DNA of 7,045 nt from Nitrospirota bacterium (lineage in GTDB: Bacteria > Nitrospirota > Nitrospiria > Nitrospirales > Nitrospiraceae): positions 1 to 7,045 of the forward strand of contig VBOM01000189.1 in NCBI GenBank assembly GCA_005877535.1, written 5' to 3'. Positions 6,601-7,045 of the stretch are shown one piece after another. Both the position numbers and the translations under genes were made by a program. The notes under the pieces are model-generated. The model was given only the letters and a program-made list of their open reading frames with translations. It made no database searches and was not told where the DNA came from. Positions within the stretch are counted from its first letter, which is position 1. Each line of letters opens with the position of its first letter.

Positions 6601-6620
6601 ACCATAGCCGACGCTGTCAA
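6592..6620 (-). promoter_or_regulatory. Sigma-70-type promoter of the repressor-polymerase operon
   Basis: On the minus strand, TTGACA (6620-6615) is a perfect -35 box. After exactly 17 bases comes TAACAT (6597-6592), matching four of six -10 positions. Transcription would start near 6584-6585, against a start codon at 6583, giving a leaderless or nearly leaderless mRNA. The only other good start signals in the operon are inside coding sequence, so this promoter probably drives all four genes. Confidence 0.6.
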
Positions 6621-6800
6621 GTGGGTGATCTGGCACAAACGCCTATAGATGGAGGCGCCTATTAGAGAGCAAAATCACTGAAACTGTGGGCGATAGATCG
6701 AACAGCGATGGAGCATGAGATTGACCACGCCGCCTACAGGCACCTCAACGCGATACTGCTTAATATGACTTAATCTCTAGGCGATTCGCTTCTTTCTTGA

Positions 6801-6922
6801 GAACCGGTACTGGACACCGTTTTCTCGGTGTCAAAATCCTTGTCTAAAACCTTCCAGAAGCATGGTCGATTTCTCAAGGATTTTGACTTATCCTAGGGCC
6901 GGTCCAAAAACAAATGCTTCTG
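6801..6922 (+). other. Interleaved inverted repeats, possible structured RNA or leader
   Basis: Several dyads overlap here. GACACCG (6813-6819) and CGGTGTC (6826-6832) form a perfect 7-bp hairpin with a 6-base loop. GTCAAAATCCTTG (6830-6842) and CAAGGATTTTGAC (6875-6887) form a perfect 13-bp stem that shares three bases with the first hairpin. CAGAAGCAT (6855-6863), inside the loop of that stem, matches ATGCTTCTG (6914-6922) beyond it, the layout of a pseudoknot. GAACCGG (6801-6807) can pair with CCGGTCC (6899-6905) at six of seven positions, enclosing both hairpins. It may be a leader RNA of the gene at 7036, a small RNA, or a DNA-level site for a protein. No known riboswitch class is recognised. 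Confidence 0.45.
6830..6887. repeat. Perfect 13-bp inverted repeat
   Basis: The arms at 6830-6842 and 6875-6887 are exact complements with a 32-base spacer. It is the longest perfect dyad I found outside the mobile-looking elements. Neither side is followed by a T-run, so it is not a normal rho-independent terminator. Confidence 0.7.
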
Positions 6923-6952
6923 AACCTTTCCCTGTAGGCCCCCTCTGACACG

Positions 6953-6969
6953 AGACCATATCGTGGTCT
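6953..6969 (+). other. Short hairpin before the gene at 7036
   Basis: AGACCA (6953-6958) and TGGTCT (6964-6969) form a 6-bp stem with a 5-base loop, followed by GTTTCCCC. As a terminator or attenuator it would be weak, because the stem is short and the T-run is only three bases. Confidence 0.35.
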
Positions 6970-6984
6970 GTTTCCCCTTAAAGC

Positions 6985-7010
6985 GCCGTGGTCACACGTT
7001 AGTGCACGGC
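6985..7010 (+). other. Hairpin in the probable leader of the gene at 7036
   Basis: GCCGTG (6985-6990) pairs with CACGGC (7005-7010), then after a 2-base bulge CAC (6993-6995) pairs with GTG (7002-7004) around a 6-base loop. It ends 11 bases before the ribosome site and could affect access to it or mRNA stability. Confidence 0.45.
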
Positions 7011-7021
7011 ATTGTTTACCC

Positions 7022-7028
7022 GAAGGAG
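7022..7028 (+). promoter_or_regulatory. Ribosome binding site of the partial gene at 7036
   Basis: GAAGGAG lies seven bases before the ATG at 7036, an almost ideal Shine-Dalgarno sequence and spacing. This is the strongest translation signal in the window. Confidence 0.7.
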
Positions 7029-7035
7029 CGAGATC

Positions 7036-7045
7036 ATGCTGAAAA
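7036..7045 (+). CDS. Start of a gene cut off by the window edge
   Basis: Only Met-Leu-Lys and one further base are visible, so nothing can be said about the product. The start rests on the ribosome binding site and its spacing. It is transcribed away from the repressor operon, with 452 bases between the two start codons, and may have a long structured leader. Confidence 0.6.

Larger units (their letters stand above)
6601..7035. other. Structured intergenic region between two divergent genes
   Basis: The 435 bases between the divergent repressor gene and the gene at 7036 contain no credible gene. The left part holds the operon promoter, a palindrome AGGCGCCT (6653-6660), a 7-base direct repeat CGCCTAT (6640-6646 and 6656-6662) and a hexamer direct repeat CTTAAT (6759-6764 and 6769-6774). 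The right part, from 6801, is packed with inverted repeats described separately. Base composition is clearly more AT-rich than the neighbouring genes. I could not identify a confident promoter for the + strand gene. Confidence 0.6.

Noticed and set aside
6582..6620. Classical LexA box (GAAC-N4-GTTC or CTGT-N8-ACAG) in the repressor promoter
   Set aside because: Neither pattern is present. The palindrome has a different half-site, in line with the Cro/CI-type DNA-binding domain.
6631..6645. Sigma-54 promoter starting TGGCAC
   Set aside because: There is no GC at the required -12 position after the GG at -24.
6666..6773. Open stretch on the + strand ending MEHEIDHAAYRHLN..., possibly a gene remnant
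   Set aside because: Only about 35 codons with no ribosome site and no family I recognise. Codon use looks plausible, so a decayed gene fragment remains possible but unsupported.
6813..6832. Rho-independent terminator
   Set aside because: The hairpin is good but is followed by AAAATCC on the + strand and has no T-run on the minus strand.

Overview
The window looks like chromosomal DNA from a GC-rich bacterium, most likely Nitrospira or a close relative. Two mosaic repeats with ends of the type GCAGGATGCTC..AAAAAG and an internal GCAAGGCCGCAGCGAG block match, from memory, an element that recurs in Nitrospira genomes. The gene families fit that guess, but nothing in the window proves it. I see no rRNA, tRNA, CRISPR array or transposase.

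Layout. Positions 1-257 are non-coding and hold repeat copy 1 (38-206) and a possible promoter. Positions 258-1529 (+) encode an alpha/beta-hydrolase-like protein whose nucleophile elbow lacks the serine. Positions 1557-2423 (-) encode an unrecognised 288-residue protein that converges on it. Positions 2424-2828 carry no gene and contain most of repeat copy 2 (2649-2840). From 6583 down to 2829, all on the minus strand, lies a tight four-gene operon: a LexA/CI-type self-cleaving repressor, a RecA-fold protein with degraded Walker motifs, a small helical protein and a divergent family-B DNA polymerase. Positions 6601-7035 are a structured intergenic region, followed by the first three codons of another + strand gene at 7036.

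The operon is the main result. The repressor keeps an Ala-Gly cleavage site and a Ser/Lys dyad. Its promoter has a perfect TTGACA -35 box, and its -10 box lies inside a 19-bp palindrome that reaches the start codon. The mRNA would be nearly leaderless and the palindrome is a natural autoregulatory operator. The polymerase keeps the two catalytic palm aspartates but has lost recognisable exonuclease motifs. Together this suggests a DNA-damage-controlled polymerase cassette, analogous in logic to lexA-imuA-imuB-dnaE2 but built on a PolB2-like enzyme. The function is inferred from motifs and context, not demonstrated.

Secondary points are an 11-bp sequence shared by the repressor promoter and the region before the hydrolase-like gene, a polymerase stop codon that lies inside the terminal repeat of the mobile-looking element, and a cluster of interleaved inverted repeats at 6801-6922 that could fold into a pseudoknotted RNA.
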